Below, one piece after another: positions 34,157 to 45,462 of a stretch of DNA of 64,000 nucleotides (within the stretch, counting starts at the first letter, position 1; every line of letters starts with the position of its first letter). The DNA is from Chondrosia reniformis (taxonomy: Eukaryota > Porifera > Demospongiae > Chondrillida > Chondrillidae). The notes beneath the pieces are model-generated. The model saw only the letters and a list, made by a program, of their open reading frames with translations, ran no database searches and was not told where the DNA came from. Location of the stretch: the NCBI GenBank assembly GCA_947172415.1, contig OX359199.1, positions 522,001 to 586,000 of the forward strand. Reading direction: 5' to 3'. The position numbers and the translations under genes were made by a program.

Positions 34157-34410
34157 AATAATCGATGTGATAATCAAACCACAAGTAATAATCAATGAAA
34201 CATCATAAAGAGGGAAAAACACCAAAGAAGCAATTGCTGGGAATTGAACCCAGGACAGCTGGTTATGACCACCAGTTGCTCTGCCACTGAGCTACAATTG
34301 CCACAGCAATGCCTCTCCCATGTTCTCCCTCTTAAACTAACTACAACAAATAATCAGTGTACATTCTTAATTAGTGGTGATTCACTTCACCAGACAAGCT
34401 GATAATCAAG
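34157..34410 (-). mobile_element. 254-bp insertion carrying a tRNA-like sequence
   Basis: The insertion is flanked by ATGTATG on both sides (34150-34156 and 34411-34417), consistent with a target-site duplication, and is absent from the A2 and A4 spacers. It contains a 72-nt tRNA-like sequence on the minus strand, followed within ~15 nt by a TTTTT run. A SINE derived from a tRNA, or a mobilised tRNA gene with flanks, are the two options. Confidence 0.65.
34230..34301 (-). tRNA. tRNA-like gene or pseudogene, anticodon uncertain
   Basis: On the minus strand it has a 7-bp acceptor stem (GCAATTG/CAATTGC), a D arm with TAGCTCAGTGGCAGAGC (box A) and a T arm CTGGG-TTCAATT-CCCAG (box B). The anticodon arm is irregular: CTGGT/ACCAG leaves loop GGTCATA without the usual U33, whereas a CAT (Met-like) reading needs a 9-base loop. 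I therefore treat it as a probable pseudogene. An identical copy lies at 48966-49037. Confidence 0.5.
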
Positions 34411-34770
34411 ATGTATGTTAGACTTCTGATTCTAATGTTAGTGTAGAATTGGTTTTTGTGTGCAATTGTGAAAGTTTAATTTCGGCAGCAGCTTCCTTGT
34501 TCCAAAATGTAATTTCACTTTTCAGGACAGTCCAACCCAAAACTGGTTTCAGACCACCAGTTTGTGAATCCTTTATAACACCTACATTGACAGAGATAGG
34601 AAAGAAAAGTAAAAAATATAATTATCTAGAGATTGAGTCATACACTAAAAGAGACTTCCAGGGTCAAAATGTCCGATACCAAAAGAACAAACAGCATGTG
34701 TCTAGACGCTCAAAAAGACTAAAATGAACAATCTGTAAGATAAGTTTGGAGAAGTTAGAAGAAATCCCTA

Positions 34771-34989
34771 TCATCTAAAACTATAAAGTTTCTCACTTGT
34801 AAAGCCAGTTACTAGTTTAAAGTGTTCTTCCTTCCCTTTATCCTTGACAAGCGTCACTGGAACTTCCGTTAGCCCGAGGGGAAGGAAGCTGTCGTGGGAG
34901 CCTTGTGGAGCTTTCCTGAACTTATCTTATAAAGCCACATGTTCTGTACATAATGACCATCAGGAGTCACCAAATATGGAAACAATGTA
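34771..34989 (-). pseudogene. DUF4419 3' fragment, frameshifted (A3 unit)
   Basis: Same fragment as at 31953 but with a one-base loss (TTAGCCCGAGG in place of TTAGTCCCGAGG, plus strand near 34872) that breaks the frame. The same change is present at 49506-49724 in block B, which marks these two units as direct counterparts. Confidence 0.8.
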
Positions 34990-35503
34990 ATTAGAAGAAT
35001 AATTTAAACAGATTTTGATTCTAATAATCAAGATGATGAGAGATGTAAAGATGATTATATACTCCAACTAAAACCACATGAAAAATGTACAATATCTAAA
35101 GTCTATAACTACAGTAAATACAGTATATATATACATACAACTTCACACACCTTCACACCTGTAGTGTTAATACATAAGTAAATGTAATTTGACATGCACT
35201 ATTAGATTTTATACTGAGTTAGTTGCATTAATCTCTTTACAATTCAAGTTAGTATATATTTGAGCAGCAGACAGAGGTTAACTAATATATATATCCTTTT
35301 CAGTATCTGAAAATATGAGTGAAAACGTAAATTGATTCACCACAAATTATATTATGTATTATTGTATTCATATGTGTATAACTTAATAGACCATATAATT
35401 TGGGTTATATATACGTACGTATATACGTATATAAAAACAACATTATGTATTTAAAGGCATTAAGAAGCAGAGTTACGTATACAGGCTTAACTTTCCAAGA
35501 CCC

Positions 35504-36451
35504 ATGGAGTTCAGGATGGACAGTAATAGTACCAATACCACAATTATTGGATTACCAGTAGCTTCACTAGTCTGCAGCTGGATTAGTCTCATTGTACTAA
35601 TCATCCCAGCAGCTGTTGTCAACTCATTTTCATTGGTTAATCTTATCTTTGATGTCAAGTTAGCAAAATCTGTGAGAATTACCCTTTCCAACATTTTAAT
35701 TGGCTGTTTACTAGTTGCTATCTCTGGAACTATACAGTACACATCTGGATTAGTCACTGGATATAACAATTTATCAAGCTCAGAAACACTATGTCATTTT
35801 GCAACCTACATTTACTTCATTGGTCAAGCAGCTAGACCATCTTTCATGGCACTGCTGGCAGTTGTGGTCTTTATCCTGACAAAACAGGGAGAACCAACTA
35901 AAACAAGAAAAGGAAAAACTTGTCTTTTTGTAGCTAATGGAACAGTCTGGTTACTAGTGGGTGCAATCAGTGGATTATCGTTTTCTTCTCAAGTGCTCAG
36001 GATTTATTTCGTTGAAGAAATATTATGCCATCCAGTTTTAAATCCAACCCCTTTTGGATATTTTACTGCAGCATTATACCAAAGTCTGTTTGGTCTGTTT
36101 TCATTCACGTTAACCATAGTGATGGGCATTGCTGGAGTTATATTTGTGAAACGGAACACTTTCTCTGATGATACTAGATCACTGAAGGCAATCACTAAAT
36201 TTGTCTTTCTTGTACTGATTGGGAATACAGTGAGTGCTATTGGACAACTGCTTCCTTTAATTTTGAGATCTGTAGATTTAGAAGAAAATTTAGATGAAAT
36301 TATTACAGCTCGATACATCACATCCTTCATCATTTACATCTCCTTACTTCCTACTCCAATTTTTATCCTTGCATATTTCAAACCAACTGTCAGGAACTTG
36401 AAAACTTTTAAACAGTTTGTACGTAATTTGAAGAAGTCAGGTTATCATTAA
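35504..36451 (+). CDS. 7TM receptor, type II (A4)
   Basis: Single exon, 315 aa. It differs from A2/A3 mainly in TM3-TM4: HFATYIYFIGQAARPSFMAL and NGTVWLLVGAISGLSF. The tail ends KKSGYH. It converges with the full DUF4419 gene, 888 bp between the two stop codons. Closest relative: B4 at 50239, which shares the same upstream and downstream flanks. Function unknown. Confidence 0.85.
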   Translation: MEFRMDSNSTNTTIIGLPVASLVCSWISLIVLIIPAAVVNSFSLVNLIFDVKLAKSVRITLSNILIGCLLVAISGTIQYTSGLVTGYNNLSSSETLCHFATYIYFIGQAARPSFMALLAVVVFILTKQGEPTKTRKGKTCLFVANGTVWLLVGAISGLSFSSQVLRIYFVEEILCHPVLNPTPFGYFTAALYQSLFGLFSFTLTIVMGIAGVIFVKRNTFSDDTRSLKAITKFVFLVLIGNTVSAIGQLLPLILRSVDLEENLDEIITARYITSFIIYISLLPTPIFILAYFKPTVRNLKTFKQFVRNLKKSGYH

Positions 36452-37339
36452 AGAAACTGCTTTCTAATAATTTTACTTTGAGCTTCAGTAAATAGTGATT
36501 CACTAATAAAATGTTGCTATTACCATGCATGATACAATGGATGTACAATTTATAATTGTTTCATGTTTACAAACATGACACGCAGGTCCTATATCAGAGA
36601 GTACACTCTCTAAGTAGGGATGGCTAAATATATGTACATATATATAAAATGAAAGTATATACAAATATACGTATATAATTGATGAATGGAATATATTGAT
36701 TGGTATTATAAAAACACTGTTTTCAATTACAGTAACTGTTTTTATTGTGAGAGTTTGCAACTTCATGAACTGATATATATATGATCGAAGATTAAACTAA
36801 ATGTACGTATATACCCAGTAAGTTTCAGAAACTCAGTTGATCATGATGTATATATGAAAATATTTGCCCAGGGCCATCTCTCACCATACATTAATTAATA
36901 ATTGATCATAATCATGAATTTAAATTACATACGTTAGACTTTAGATTTAAATATATAATAGAGTTCAGATTTGAATAATATTATATATACGTAAGTTAGA
37001 CTTCAGATTCTAATGTTAGTGTAGAATTGGTTTTTGTGTGCAATTGTGAAAGTTTAATTTCGGCAGCAGCTTCCTTGTTCCAAAATGTAATTTCACTTTT
37101 CAGGACAGTCCAACCCAAAACTGGTTTCAGACCACCAGTTTGTGAATCCTTTATAACACCTACATTGACAGAGATAGGAAAGAAAAGTAAAAAATATAAT
37201 TATCTAGAGATTGAGTCATACACTAAAAGAGACCTCCAGGGTCGAAATGTCTGATACCAAAAGAACAGACTGCATGTGTCTAAAGACTAAAAATGAACAA
37301 TCTCAAAGATAAGTTTGGAGGAGTTAGAAGAAATCCCTA

Positions 37340-38386
37340 TCATCTAAAACTATAAAGTTTCTCACTTGTAAAGCCAGTTACTAGTTTAAAGTGTTCTTCC
37401 TTCCCTTTATCCTTGACAAGCGTCACTGGAACTTCTGTTAGTCCCGAGGGGAAGGAGGCCGTCGTGGGAGCCTTGTGGAGCTTTCCTGAGCTTATCTTAT
37501 AAGGCCACATGTTCTGTACATAATGACCACCAGGGGTCACCAAATATGGAAACAATGTATTGATCCAACCATGCACAAAGGGATCAAAACCTTCCTTATT
37601 TGGAACTGCCTTGTACATTCTACTCCAGAATGATTGGTCTATTCGTCCCTCGGCAGCTGCAATAAACTGATCCAGGACAGAAAGCAAGGACTCAACCCAC
37701 CAATCAATGTCATAATTAACATCTCTGAGTATGGCATTCAAGTGGTCTTTTAGGATAATCCAGTCACCAACATTACCTCCCAAGGCTAAACTAGATATTC
37801 CCTTATTGTATGAAGCTTCAGAACCAGTGGTAAGAATAAACTTGGCCTTTACGGGCACTTCCTTTCCCAGACCAGTCTGCATACTAAGCAGATCGGTGTG
37901 AGGTGTGCTGGACAACTGAGGCATCAGATGATCTCTGAATTCGATTTTAATTCTCTCACTCACACAATAGCCAGCTTCATAAGCAATGTACTCCCATGGA
38001 ATCTCATCTTCATCGGCAAGATTTGTCTCAACGATAACCTGTTTCGAAAGGTCTCTTCTGGGAGTATAGACAGAATTGACATACTCTTTTTGGCTAACTT
38101 GAATGTGGATCCCCAGGCCTTGCAATATGCACTGCCAGACCATATTTGGCGTCAGAGTAAGTGGGAGATGATGAATATAGGAGAGATGAATTGCTTCCAA
38201 GAGTGCATGAGTCCCCAGTGATTTGGCATAGTCTTTCTGACTTAGTAGTTGCAAATCTCCCCCAACTATAACTTTGTTTGCAAACCTCAAACGTAGCTGG
38301 CTCAGTGTTGTTATTTTAGAGGTCAATTTGTTAGCAGAAGTGTCTTCATCCAGAGGGAGCTGATTTTCAAGGATTGTGGATCCCAT
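37340..38386 (-). CDS. DUF4419 family protein (block A)
   Basis: Open frame on the minus strand. The first ATG (38386) gives 348 aa; the frame extends 17 codons further upstream to a GTG without an ATG, and stops precede it. The central part (HALLEAIHLSYIHHLPLTL, then TPNMVWQCILQGLGIHI) matches the DUF4419 hallmark as I remember it: an Ala/Glu-rich helix followed by L-x-P-x-x-x-W. Biochemical role is unknown. No signal peptide or membrane segment is seen. It is single-exon, faces the type II 7TM gene and is the source of the five tail fragments. An intron-containing 5' extension cannot be excluded. Confidence 0.75.
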   Translation of the reverse strand: MGSTILENQLPLDEDTSANKLTSKITTLSQLRLRFANKVIVGGDLQLLSQKDYAKSLGTHALLEAIHLSYIHHLPLTLTPNMVWQCILQGLGIHIQVSQKEYVNSVYTPRRDLSKQVIVETNLADEDEIPWEYIAYEAGYCVSERIKIEFRDHLMPQLSSTPHTDLLSMQTGLGKEVPVKAKFILTTGSEASYNKGISSLALGGNVGDWIILKDHLNAILRDVNYDIDWWVESLLSVLDQFIAAAEGRIDQSFWSRMYKAVPNKEGFDPFVHGWINTLFPYLVTPGGHYVQNMWPYKISSGKLHKAPTTASFPSGLTEVPVTLVKDKGKEEHFKLVTGFTSEKLYSFR

Positions 38387-38636
38387 CTTGTGTATTCTGA
38401 TCTCTACTTTTCTGTTGTTAAGGCTATTTAACTTCACTCTTCTTCACCACACTCAACTGGAAGTGGTCGAGGTCTAATGGTCTGACTTAAGTATAAAAAC
38501 ATGGCTTCCTTTCAGTATAGAGTATTTATAGGGAATCATTGTTTAAATCATTGAATATCTTTATGAACATAGGAGTGGTGCATAAAGTCATATCATATTG
38601 AGATTAATTGGTTGTTGATATATTACATCACATAAT

Positions 38637-38680
38637 TAAAGACTTATATATAGCTAAGGACAACAATTAGGATGGTCTGC
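38637..38680. other. Junction between duplicated blocks A and B
   Basis: Block A homology ends at about 38636 (TACATCACATAAT) and RhoGAP exon 7 homology starts at 38681 (AGGTGGAAACATC). About 44 bp of filler lies between and matches neither parent in this window. This is the breakpoint of the tandem duplication. Confidence 0.75.
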
Positions 38681-38703
38681 AGGTGGAAACATCAACTCAA
38701 CAG

Positions 38704-41700
38704 ATGGAAACATCAACTCAAAAGATAGAAACATTTTCTCAACAGATAGAAGCTTCACTTTTGCAATCTACACCTTCGCAAGCTAAGCCATCTGCTGCAG
38801 ATGTAGCAAATGCAAGTTTGGATGTAAGTCACTGTCATGAACTGTTAAGAATGCACCTCAGCCGACCAATCTATGACTGAAGACTACACCTTGACCAATC
38901 TATGACTGAAGACTACACCTTGACCAATCTATGACTGAAGACTGCATCTCAGCCGACCAATCTATGACTGAAGACTACACCTCGACCAATATATGACTGA
39001 AGACTACACCTCGTCCAATCTATGACAGAAGACTGCACCTCGACCAATCTATGACAGAAGACTGCACCTCGTCCAATCTATGACAGAAGAATGCACCTCA
39101 TCCAATCTATGACAGAACACTGCACTTCAGCCGACCAATCTATGACAGAAGAATGCACCTCATCCAATCTATGACAGAACACTGCACTTCAGCCGACCAA
39201 TCTATGACAGAAGAATGCACCTCGACCAATCTATGACAGAGAATACTTAACCTCAACCCATTTTGACAGCATATCTTATCCCTCAACGTACGAAATTGCA
39301 GTGGTCTTTGCATGTCCAAGTAAATTTGACTGGGCTCCCTGTGAAGTAGACATGCGGCTAAGAAGAGTACCAGAATAATAATGATTTGAAATTGATTTGA
39401 AATGTTTTTGAAGCCCTTCTAAACATAAAGCTACTAAAATAATCCAATCTTAATCTCAATCAATCACTGTACGTTTATTGCTATAACAACAACTTGTTGT
39501 GTTAATGAGGTATTTGAGTGGATATACGTATGACTATTACTATGGTGGCTTGTGTATGAATGCTGGGCCATCTATTGTATATTGTCGGAATTATATATTT
39601 ACTTTCTATTTTATGAAATGTCATTTCATTTGAAGCTCTTTCACACATGTTCACCTTCTTCTGCAGAGAAAGCAGTCTACAGATCCCATAATCATTGAGG
39701 GAGGGACGTTTGAGCAACTGACCAATGAAGTCACGACTAAACATGGCTATCTTAACAGAAAGAAACTCTTTGATCCCAATGGTAAAAAGTAAGTCACTGA
39801 TCAGAGGTCATTTCCAAAGCTATCCGGTATCCTGTGCATAAGTGACTGTAGTGCTATTGTTTATGTACATATACACATGTTTGTATGCATGCACATGTTT
39901 GTATGCGTGTGTTTAGGAGTGCTACTCGTCAGTGGGCACAAGTATATGTGATGATGCAGAACCACAAACTGTACTTCTATAGAGATCACAAGACTGCCAG
40001 AGAGGTACGTATGAAGTTGAACACCCACCATCCATCAGCCCCTCCCCCCATTTACCATTCCATCCATCCCTTCGTCTGTTTATCTCATTTGTCTCCCTTT
40101 CCTCTCAAGGCTGGTGTGAAGCCAATTAACATATTCAACGTGGTGCATGCGACAGTCAGAGTTGCTACTGCCTACCAGAGAAGGAAGTTTGTGATAGAAG
40201 TAACAGCTCAATTTGGAGAGCAGTTCTACTTACAAGCCGACACTCAGAAGATGATGGACGACTGGTACATATCATTGTATAGAGGCATTGAAAAAGCTGT
40301 GAGTTATCACAGGGCAGATGATATCGTAGTAGTATAGAGGAGTTTGGTGAATATGGATGTATTTAAATTGCTTACTACTTGTTACTTGTAGAATGAGGAA
40401 TACAAGAAGAACCCGTCAGCTTTCCAGTTACCGGCTAGTCAGCTCTCTCCGGGATCCTCTCCTCAACCAAAAAAAGTACACAAAAGGAAGGAATCGAGTA
40501 AGTTCTTCTCTTCTCCACTTTTGTTTCATATTGTTTGGGTAGCTGTATTGACCATGTCAACTCCAATCATGAATCATTTTATTACCATTCTGTTTCTTCT
40601 ACTTGCGTATGTAGCGGCTTCTGCCATGGACTCGGATGATGATGAACCTGAAGATGCCATTGAAAGCAATTCAAGTGAGTGCTAAACACACTCATTAATA
40701 GATTGACCATCAATTACTCATATCATTAGTAGGAAATTATTGCCTACATTTACGTACGTACCTAATGGATTCACCACTCTTTAGAGAATATACGTAATCG
40801 TCTCAACAAATTGGTCAGTCGGCGTAGCACAATGGAACAGCTTAAAATGAAAGGCATCTATAAAGGTTTGTAGTTGTTTGTATAAGCACCACACATCATG
40901 CAAGCACCTACGTACCTACATATATAAACACATAAAAAGCCGTGCAAAGGCTATAAATTGTCAGCAAAGCTAGTCACTGGTAATATTAGCCAACCAAATG
41001 ACCAAACTAATCTTTCTTTACAGCACACACATGTGCCTACGTCATTGGTACCTTTGTTGCTTTAGATCAAGTATTAGTGTTTGGATGTACTTTGGAGAAG
41101 CTCTGTCAGAAGGAGAAGGTGTCCATTCCAAAGTTTGTCTCTCTCTGCATGCAAGAAGTAGAGAAAAGAGGACTAAACTCAGTTGGGATCTACAGACTGT
41201 CTGGGAACACTGCAGAGATCACTAAACTTAGATATTTAGTAGATCAAGGTATTCCTTCATTAATATAATAACAATTTTCGCAGGACGTATATTTCGTGAA
41301 TGCCCCTCAAGTGGGGATTTTTGTGATTTTTTTCGCCAAGTCCTGAGTGTGCCTGAAGATTGACTCCTTTTGTGCACGTGGTATCAACATCTGCAGCTAG
41401 AGAACTCAAACGATTACCAAATGATTCTGCTAAAGACACTTTTTACGGTCTTAAAGTAATCCTTGATCATCTTTGCGGGCATTCTGCATAACATGTGAAA
41501 GGCCTAGGTATGGGGAAATTTTCACATTTTTATTTTCACGAACCCATACTGATTCATGAAAATCGCGAAATTTACGTCCCATGAAAATTTGTACACATAC
41601 GGTATATAATCTTTTCCAAGTGTAGTACTAAGTAAATGTACATGTACGTACTTATGTATATAATACTATCCATATTATATGTTTCTCTTGTAGACGAGCC

Positions 41701-42501
41701 CTATACTCTCTCTGATGCTCAATGGGATGACATTAATGTCATTACTGGAGCTTTAAAGCTGTTTTTCCGAGAGCTACCCAATCCTCTCATCCCAAACAAC
41801 CTGTTTGACAAATTTATTGAGGCAGGAAGTACGTTTCACATGATAGCACACACCAGTATTTCTCTATTAGGAGCACGAAGGTTATTTTTAGCAGACAGAG
41901 AGAGTAATATACATAAATTATTCTCTGACTAATTTAATAATTTGGACACTATGGTCATTGATGTAAAAGTCCTGATATTCAAATTATTGTGGGTTCCCAG
42001 AGATTCAACTCATCCCGGACTCCATATTAAATATTTCTCATATATATAACTCATTTTCTGAACTTTCTCATAAGTAAGTTCTCTAGTATATACGTACGTA
42101 CATGATTACCAAGTGTTTTATTCTCTACTTAAGGGATCCCTGATACCCCTAAACGAAACGCTACATTAGCAAAATGTATAAAGGAACTTCCAAAAGTCAA
42201 TCATGCTATACTGGTAGCACTGCTTACTCACCTGAGAAGGTAAGTGTCATGTGGATCTGTTGAGCACTTAGCTATCCCTTACACACTATATCAATTGTAT
42301 TGGCTGTCACCTTCCACCCCACCCGTACCCCCTAGGGTGATTGAGAGGAGCGAGGAGAATAAGATGCAGGCCCAGAATGTGGCTATTGTCTTTGGTCCTA
42401 CGCTGATGAGGACAGACGACCCTCTTCTCATTGCTACACTGGCACCAGTTCAAAATAACATTGTCCAAAATTTGCTGACTGATTTCAACAAAATTTTCTA
42501 A
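38704..42501 (+). CDS. 5'-truncated PH-RhoGAP duplicate
   Basis: Copy of RhoGAP exons 7 (3' part) to 17: 38681-38823, 39667-39788, 39917-40004, 40110-40298, 40392-40497, 40615-40674, 40785-40865, 41066-41248, 41694-41828, 42134-42239 and 42336-42501. All splice sites and the frame are kept. I see two amino-acid changes (M to V in the PH exon 10, V to A in exon 15), and the arginine finger GIYRLSGN is intact. SH3 and both WW domains are absent. The first in-frame ATG (38704) would give 451 aa with PH and RhoGAP domains. No promoter is evident, so this may be a young pseudogene, a new short RhoGAP or an exon source for read-through from upstream. Confidence 0.7.
38851..39235. repeat. ~28-bp minisatellite, block B counterpart
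   Basis: Same CCAATCTATGACAGAAGA units as 23165-23590, with a different number and order of variants. It shows array turnover since the duplication. Confidence 0.88.
41270..41604. mobile_element. MITE counterpart in block B, left end lost
   Basis: Same element as 25611-25956 but lacking about 10 bp of the left terminal repeat (CCGTATGCGT), with extra substitutions at the right end. It can no longer have matched termini. Confidence 0.8.
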
Positions 42502-42820
42502 ACCAGTTGTTTACAAACCTGATGATTACTAATAATTATGTTATATTTTGTGTGATTTTATTTAAAACGTACACACTTTTTTTCATTGTCTGAAGTATAT
42601 TACATCTTTTCAAGTCACCTCATATGGATAGGCTGTATTAAAAATTGAAACTACTATAATTCGAAACTAGTTCCTCATTAGAATAAGAACAATTTGAAAA
42701 CAAGAGTTTCAAATAACTTGTTTTTGTGTGTTCAAACATGACCTCTTATGTAACTGTCCTGGCTATTTAAGGTATAACACAATTAAATAAATTATTTACA
42801 ATATATATTATACTGTCTCT

Positions 42821-43783
42821 ATGGAGCTGAGTGACCATCCAAATGCTACTGTTTTTAATTCTAGTCTGCCAGTTGCTATCCTCATCTGTAGCTGGATCAA
42901 CTTGACCCTGCTAATTATTCCAGCTATTGTGGTCAATTCCATCACACTTGTTAATCTTTTAGTTCATTATAAGTTGTCAAAATCCATTCGAGTTTGCCTT
43001 TCCAATGTTCTCATTAGCTGCTTGACACTTGCTTGTTCTGGAGTCATGAAGTATGCCTCTGCATTAGTCATTGGATACAGTGACCTGTCAAGTTCCGGAG
43101 TATTTTGTCGCTTTTATGCCTGGATATCTACCATAGGGCAAGTATCTAGGCTATCCTTTATGCCTATGTTAGCTATTGTAGTCTATATTCTCATAAGGTA
43201 CGGAGAACCAACTAGAACAGGAAAAGGAAGAAGGATTCTTTTCATAGCTACTGGAACACTGTGGATATTTCTAGTTTTATTAACTACTCTTTCTTTCTCA
43301 CCTGAAGTTGTCAAGAGCCCCCTAACTCAAGATATACTATGTACAATCGTAATATCAAGGACTCCCCTCGGATATGTCTCTGCTGGCGTATATTTGAGCG
43401 TGTTTGGCATCTTTTCTTACATATTAACTGTAGTGGTTGGTATTACTGGAGTCTGCTTTGTCAAGCATAGCACCGTCAGGGATACTAGAGCATTAAAAGC
43501 AACAGCAAAATTCACCTTCTTTCTTCTGATTGGCAACACTGTGGGGCTATTAGGACAATTAGTTCCTTTGTTATTTGGAGCAATAGATCTAAAAGAAGAC
43601 GTTGAAAAAGCCATCACCATTCAATATGTCGCTTCTGGTTTTATATTCATGTCCCTCTACCCAACTCCAATATTAATTCTGGTGTATTTTAGAGCATTTG
43701 GCAATGGAAGAATTGGAAAGATTATGCTCCATTGTAAGAGATTGTGTGTTTACCAGCAGAGGGAATCATCAGATACATTATGA
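42821..43783 (+). CDS. 7TM receptor, type I (B1)
   Basis: Single exon, 320 aa, the duplicate of A1 with nine conservative residue differences (for example I to V at 58, S to A at 79, R to H at 304). All seven segments, C96/C174 and the RYGEPT and YPTPILILVYF motifs are kept. The open frame and mild changes suggest it remains functional. It starts 319 bp after the truncated RhoGAP stop. Confidence 0.85.
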   Translation: MELSDHPNATVFNSSLPVAILICSWINLTLLIIPAIVVNSITLVNLLVHYKLSKSIRVCLSNVLISCLTLACSGVMKYASALVIGYSDLSSSGVFCRFYAWISTIGQVSRLSFMPMLAIVVYILIRYGEPTRTGKGRRILFIATGTLWIFLVLLTTLSFSPEVVKSPLTQDILCTIVISRTPLGYVSAGVYLSVFGIFSYILTVVVGITGVCFVKHSTVRDTRALKATAKFTFFLLIGNTVGLLGQLVPLLFGAIDLKEDVEKAITIQYVASGFIFMSLYPTPILILVYFRAFGNGRIGKIMLHCKRLCVYQQRESSDTL

Positions 43784-44514
43784 TTCAGTGATGTATATTT
43801 TTCTTAAAATACATGATTAAAATATTATGCAATTATATATACAGTGACCACTGCAATTATCACTGAACTGTTACATATTATATATATATTAATACAGCTC
43901 TCTGGATCCTCTATACAATTAATTGTGTATACATGTATACAACTTTATAGCTACAAAATAGACTGAAGAACCATACAGAAATATGCTATATACAAGTGTT
44001 TAGAAGAATAATTTAAACAGATTTTGATTGTAATAATCAAGGTGATGAGAGATGCAAAGATGATTATATACTCCAACTAAAACCACATGAAAATGCACAA
44101 TAACTAAAGTCTATTACTATATACAGTACATGTAATTTATACATATATACTTCACACACCTTCACACCTGTAGTGTTAATACATAAATGAATGTAAATGT
44201 ATTTTTGACATGCACTGTTAGATTTTATACTGAGTGTTCATGTATATATATGAAATAAAGTGTGTTATTTGCATAAATCTCTTTAGTATTTGAGCAGCAA
44301 ATAACTGAATCTGAAAATATACGAATGAAAATGCAAATTGATTCACCACAAATCATATTACGCAATGTTGTATTCAATAATGCGTAATAATTGTAATAAT
44401 AATTGTAACTTAAAAGACCATATAATTTGGGTTATATAATATAAAAGCAACGTTAACATTATGTATTTAAAGGTTTCGAAGCAAAGTTACGTACATTACG
44501 TATACAGGCTTAAC

Positions 44515-45462
44515 ATGGAGTTCAGAATGGACAGTAATAGTACCAATGCCACAATTACTGGATTACCAGTAGCTTTACTAGTCTGGAGCTGGATTAGTCT
44601 CATTGTACTAATCATCCCAGTAGCTGTTGTCAACTCATTTTCATTGGTTAATCTTATCTTTGATGTCAAGTTAGCAAAATGTGTGAGAATTACCCTTTCC
44701 AACATTTTAATTGGCTGTTTACTAATTACTATCTCTGGAACAATAGAGTACACATCTGGATTAGTCACCGGATATAATAACTTATCAAGCTCAGAAACAC
44801 TATGTCATTTTACAACCTGGCTTTACCTCATTGGTCAATCAGCTAGATCATCTTTCATGGCAATGTTGGCAGTTGTAGTCTATATTCTGACAAAACAGGG
44901 AGAACCAACTAAAACAAGAAAAGGAAAAACTTGTCTTTTTGTAGCTAATGGAACCCTCTGGTTATTTCTGGTTTCAATCAGTGGATTATCGTTTTCTTCT
45001 CAAGTGCTCAGGATTTATTTCATTGAAGAAATATTGTGCCATCCAGTTTTAAATCCAACCCCTCTTGGATATTTTACCACAGCAATATACCTAAGTCTAT
45101 TTGGTCTGTTTTCATTCACGTTAACCATAGTGATGGGCATTGCTGGAGTTATATTTGTCAAACGGAGCACTTTCTCTGACGATAATAGATCACTGAAGGC
45201 AATCACTAAATTTGTCTTTTTTATGCTGATTGGGAATACAGTGAGTATTATTGCACCACTGCTTCCTTTAATTTTGAGATCTGTAGATTTAGAAGAAAAT
45301 TTAGATGAAATTATTACAGCTCAATACATCACATCCTTCATCACTTACATCTCCTTACTTCCTACTCCAATTTTTATCCTTGTATATTTCAAACCAACTG
45401 GCAGGAACTTGAAAACTTTTAAACAGTTTGCATGTAATTTGAAGAATTCACGTTTTCATTAA
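44515..45462 (+). CDS. 7TM receptor, type II (B2)
   Basis: Single exon, 315 aa from the ATG at 44515; an in-frame ATG 18 codons upstream (44461) is not shared by the paralogues. Counterpart of A2, with substitutions including S to W in the first segment (LVWSWISL), K to C (LAKCVRI) and Q to P (IIAPLLPL) in TM6. The tail ends KNSRFH. One copy of the GACCATATAATTTGGG block upstream, where A2 has three. Confidence 0.85.
   Translation: MEFRMDSNSTNATITGLPVALLVWSWISLIVLIIPVAVVNSFSLVNLIFDVKLAKCVRITLSNILIGCLLITISGTIEYTSGLVTGYNNLSSSETLCHFTTWLYLIGQSARSSFMAMLAVVVYILTKQGEPTKTRKGKTCLFVANGTLWLFLVSISGLSFSSQVLRIYFIEEILCHPVLNPTPLGYFTTAIYLSLFGLFSFTLTIVMGIAGVIFVKRSTFSDDNRSLKAITKFVFFMLIGNTVSIIAPLLPLILRSVDLEENLDEIITAQYITSFITYISLLPTPIFILVYFKPTGRNLKTFKQFACNLKNSRFH

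Larger units (their letters stand above)
28341..38437. repeat. Tandem 7TM/DUF4419-tail units of block A
   Basis: Three units begin with TTAGAAGAATAATTTAAACA (28341, ~32174, ~34990). Each holds a type II 7TM gene on the plus strand, about 0.9-1.3 kb of AT-rich spacer, and the 3' end of a DUF4419 gene on the minus strand. In the first two units DUF4419 is cut at the same place (after CAATGTA) and joined to the next unit. In the third it is complete. The spacers 30714-31952, 33638-34770 and 36452-37339 carry no other gene that I can support. Confidence 0.85.
22994..38636. repeat. Segmental duplication, block A
   Basis: This block matches 38681-56138 along its length apart from local insertions and a different number of 7TM units. 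The left edge is inside RhoGAP exon 7; the right edge is just upstream of the DUF4419 gene, where both copies read TATTACATCACATAAT and then differ. Comparison of the shared parts shows only scattered substitutions: 9 of 320 residues in the first 7TM gene and 4 of 365 codons in the DUF4419 frame. Confidence 0.9.
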
